DNA of 64,000 bases, from positions 1-64,000 of the forward strand of contig DATMRW010000023.1 of the NCBI GenBank assembly GCA_035565775.1, written 5' to 3'. Positions within the stretch are counted from its first letter, which is position 1. Every line of letters starts with the position of its first letter. This DNA comes from PRO6 sp035565775 (GTDB lineage: Bacteria > Pseudomonadota > Alphaproteobacteria > Rhizobiales > Xanthobacteraceae). Shown here piece by piece: positions 63,248 through 64,000 of the stretch. The notes under the pieces were generated by a model, which was not told where the DNA came from, did no database searches, and saw only the letters and a list, made by a program, of their open reading frames with translations. The position numbers and the translations under genes are program-made.

Positions 63248-64000
63248 TCAGTAGGATCGCGGCATGCCCAGAACATGCTCGGCGACATAGGACAGAATGA
63301 GGTTGGTCGAGATCGGCGCCACCTGATAGAGCCGGGTTTCGCGGAATTTTCGCTCGACGTCGTATTCCTCGGCGAAGCCGAAGCCGCCATGGGTCTGGAT
63401 GCAGGCATTGCCCGCTTCCCACGAGGCGTCCGCCGCCAGCATCTTGGCCATGTTGGCTTCCGCGCCGCAATCAAGGCCCGCCTCGTATTTCCGCGCAGCC
63501 TCGTGCACCATCAGCTCGGCGGCGCGCATCGAGGCGTAGGACTTTGCGATCGGAAACTGGATGCCCTGGTTCTGCCCGATCGGGCGGCCGAACACCGAGC
63601 GGTCCTTGGCGTAGTTCGTCGCCTTGTCGATGAACCATTTGGCATCGCCGACGCACTCGGCGGCGATCAGGATGCGCTCCGCATTCATGCCGGAGAGGAT
63701 GTAGCGAAAGCCCTTGCCTTCCTCGCCGATCAGGTTCTCGGCCGGCACCCGCATGTTGTCGAAAAACACTTCCGTCGTCGCATGGTTCATCATGGTGCGG
63801 ATCGGGCGGATGGTCAGGCCGTTGTTCCTGGCCGCCTGCATGTCGACAAGGAAGACCGAGAGGCCGTCGGTGCGCTTCTTGGCTTCTTCCTTCGGCGTGG
63901 TGCGCGCCAGCAGCACCATCACATCGGAATATTCGGCCCTGCTCGTCCAGATTTTCTGGCCATTGATGACGTAGCTGTCGCCGTCGCGCCTGGCGAAGGT
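63248..64000 (-). CDS. Acyl-CoA dehydrogenase, 5' part cut by the window
   Basis: The C-terminal 250 residues of an acyl-CoA dehydrogenase; the open frame runs off the right edge. INGQKIWTS, GLTIRPIRTMMNHATTE, IGEEGKGFRYILSGMNAERI and QTHGGFGFAEEYDVER (the base region) are typical. It oxidises an acyl-CoA to the enoyl-CoA with FAD. It is the first visible gene of the right-end cluster. Confidence 0.92.
   Translation of the reverse strand, partial: TFARRDGDSYVINGQKIWTSRAEYSDVMVLLARTTPKEEAKKRTDGLSVFLVDMQAARNNGLTIRPIRTMMNHATTEVFFDNMRVPAENLIGEEGKGFRYILSGMNAERILIAAECVGDAKWFIDKATNYAKDRSVFGRPIGQNQGIQFPIAKSYASMRAAELMVHEAARKYEAGLDCGAEANMAKMLAADASWEAGNACIQTHGGFGFAEEYDVERKFRETRLYQVAPISTNLILSYVAEHVLGMPRSY

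Overview
The window reads as chromosomal DNA of an alphaproteobacterium of the Bradyrhizobium/Rhodopseudomonas/Afipia group. This rests on the high GC content, a FixK-type box in front of a ccoNOQP cluster, a Zur palindrome of the rhizobial type, and the number of catabolic and ABC/TRAP transport operons. The genus assignment is inference; no marker gene such as rRNA is present.

Layout. 1-1.9 kb: a lower-GC segment with an ApeA-like HEPN protein that ends at a tRNA-Ser(GGA) gene, possibly the edge of an island that continues to the left. 2-8.5 kb: an MgtC-family protein, then a zinc-acquisition operon read leftward from a Zur box (His-rich small membrane protein, znuC, znuB, znuA, COG0523 GTPase, WD40 protein), preceded by crcB. 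8.6-11.8 kb: Fe superoxide dismutase, an MFS transporter, a DUF2147 protein and an NsrR-type regulator. 12-19.2 kb: cbb3 oxidase (ccoN, O, Q, P) behind a FixK box, then a small membrane protein, a DUF2189 protein, ccoI and ccoS; ccoG and a canonical ccoH are absent. 19.3-26.1 kb: queH, then a GntR regulator with a PhyH dioxygenase, a SAF-domain dehydrogenase and a TRAP transporter. 26.2-36.1 kb: a leftward nine-gene catabolic unit (NIPSNAP protein, three-subunit molybdenum hydroxylase, amidohydrolase, CoxG-like protein, ABC importer) facing a MocR-type regulator across an inverted repeat.

36.3-45.9 kb: a glycosyltransferase, then an amide-utilisation locus. An amidase and a five-gene amide/urea-type ABC importer are read leftward. 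The divergent amiC-amiR pair encodes a sensor and an ANTAR antiterminator. The amidase leader has a sigma70-like promoter, two candidate hexaloop hairpins and an intrinsic terminator, which is the layout expected for AmiR control. 45.9-57.2 kb: glycogen phosphorylase, a 2-hydroxyacid dehydrogenase, a CaiB-type CoA transferase, a secreted protein with a possible transglutaminase-like triad, a cold-shock protein, the YcjX/YcjF pair, a hemolysin-III protein and an SDR. 57.2-64 kb: a leftward run of a BisC-like molybdoenzyme, a benzoylformate-decarboxylase-like enzyme, a MaoC-type hydratase, a family III CoA transferase and an acyl-CoA dehydrogenase cut by the window edge.

The most promising candidates for undescribed biology are the MocR/Mo-hydroxylase/NIPSNAP unit, the PhyH/SAF-dehydrogenase/TRAP unit, the decarboxylase/CoA-transferase unit at the right end, the structured leader of the amide operon, and the WD40 protein coupled to the zinc GTPase.
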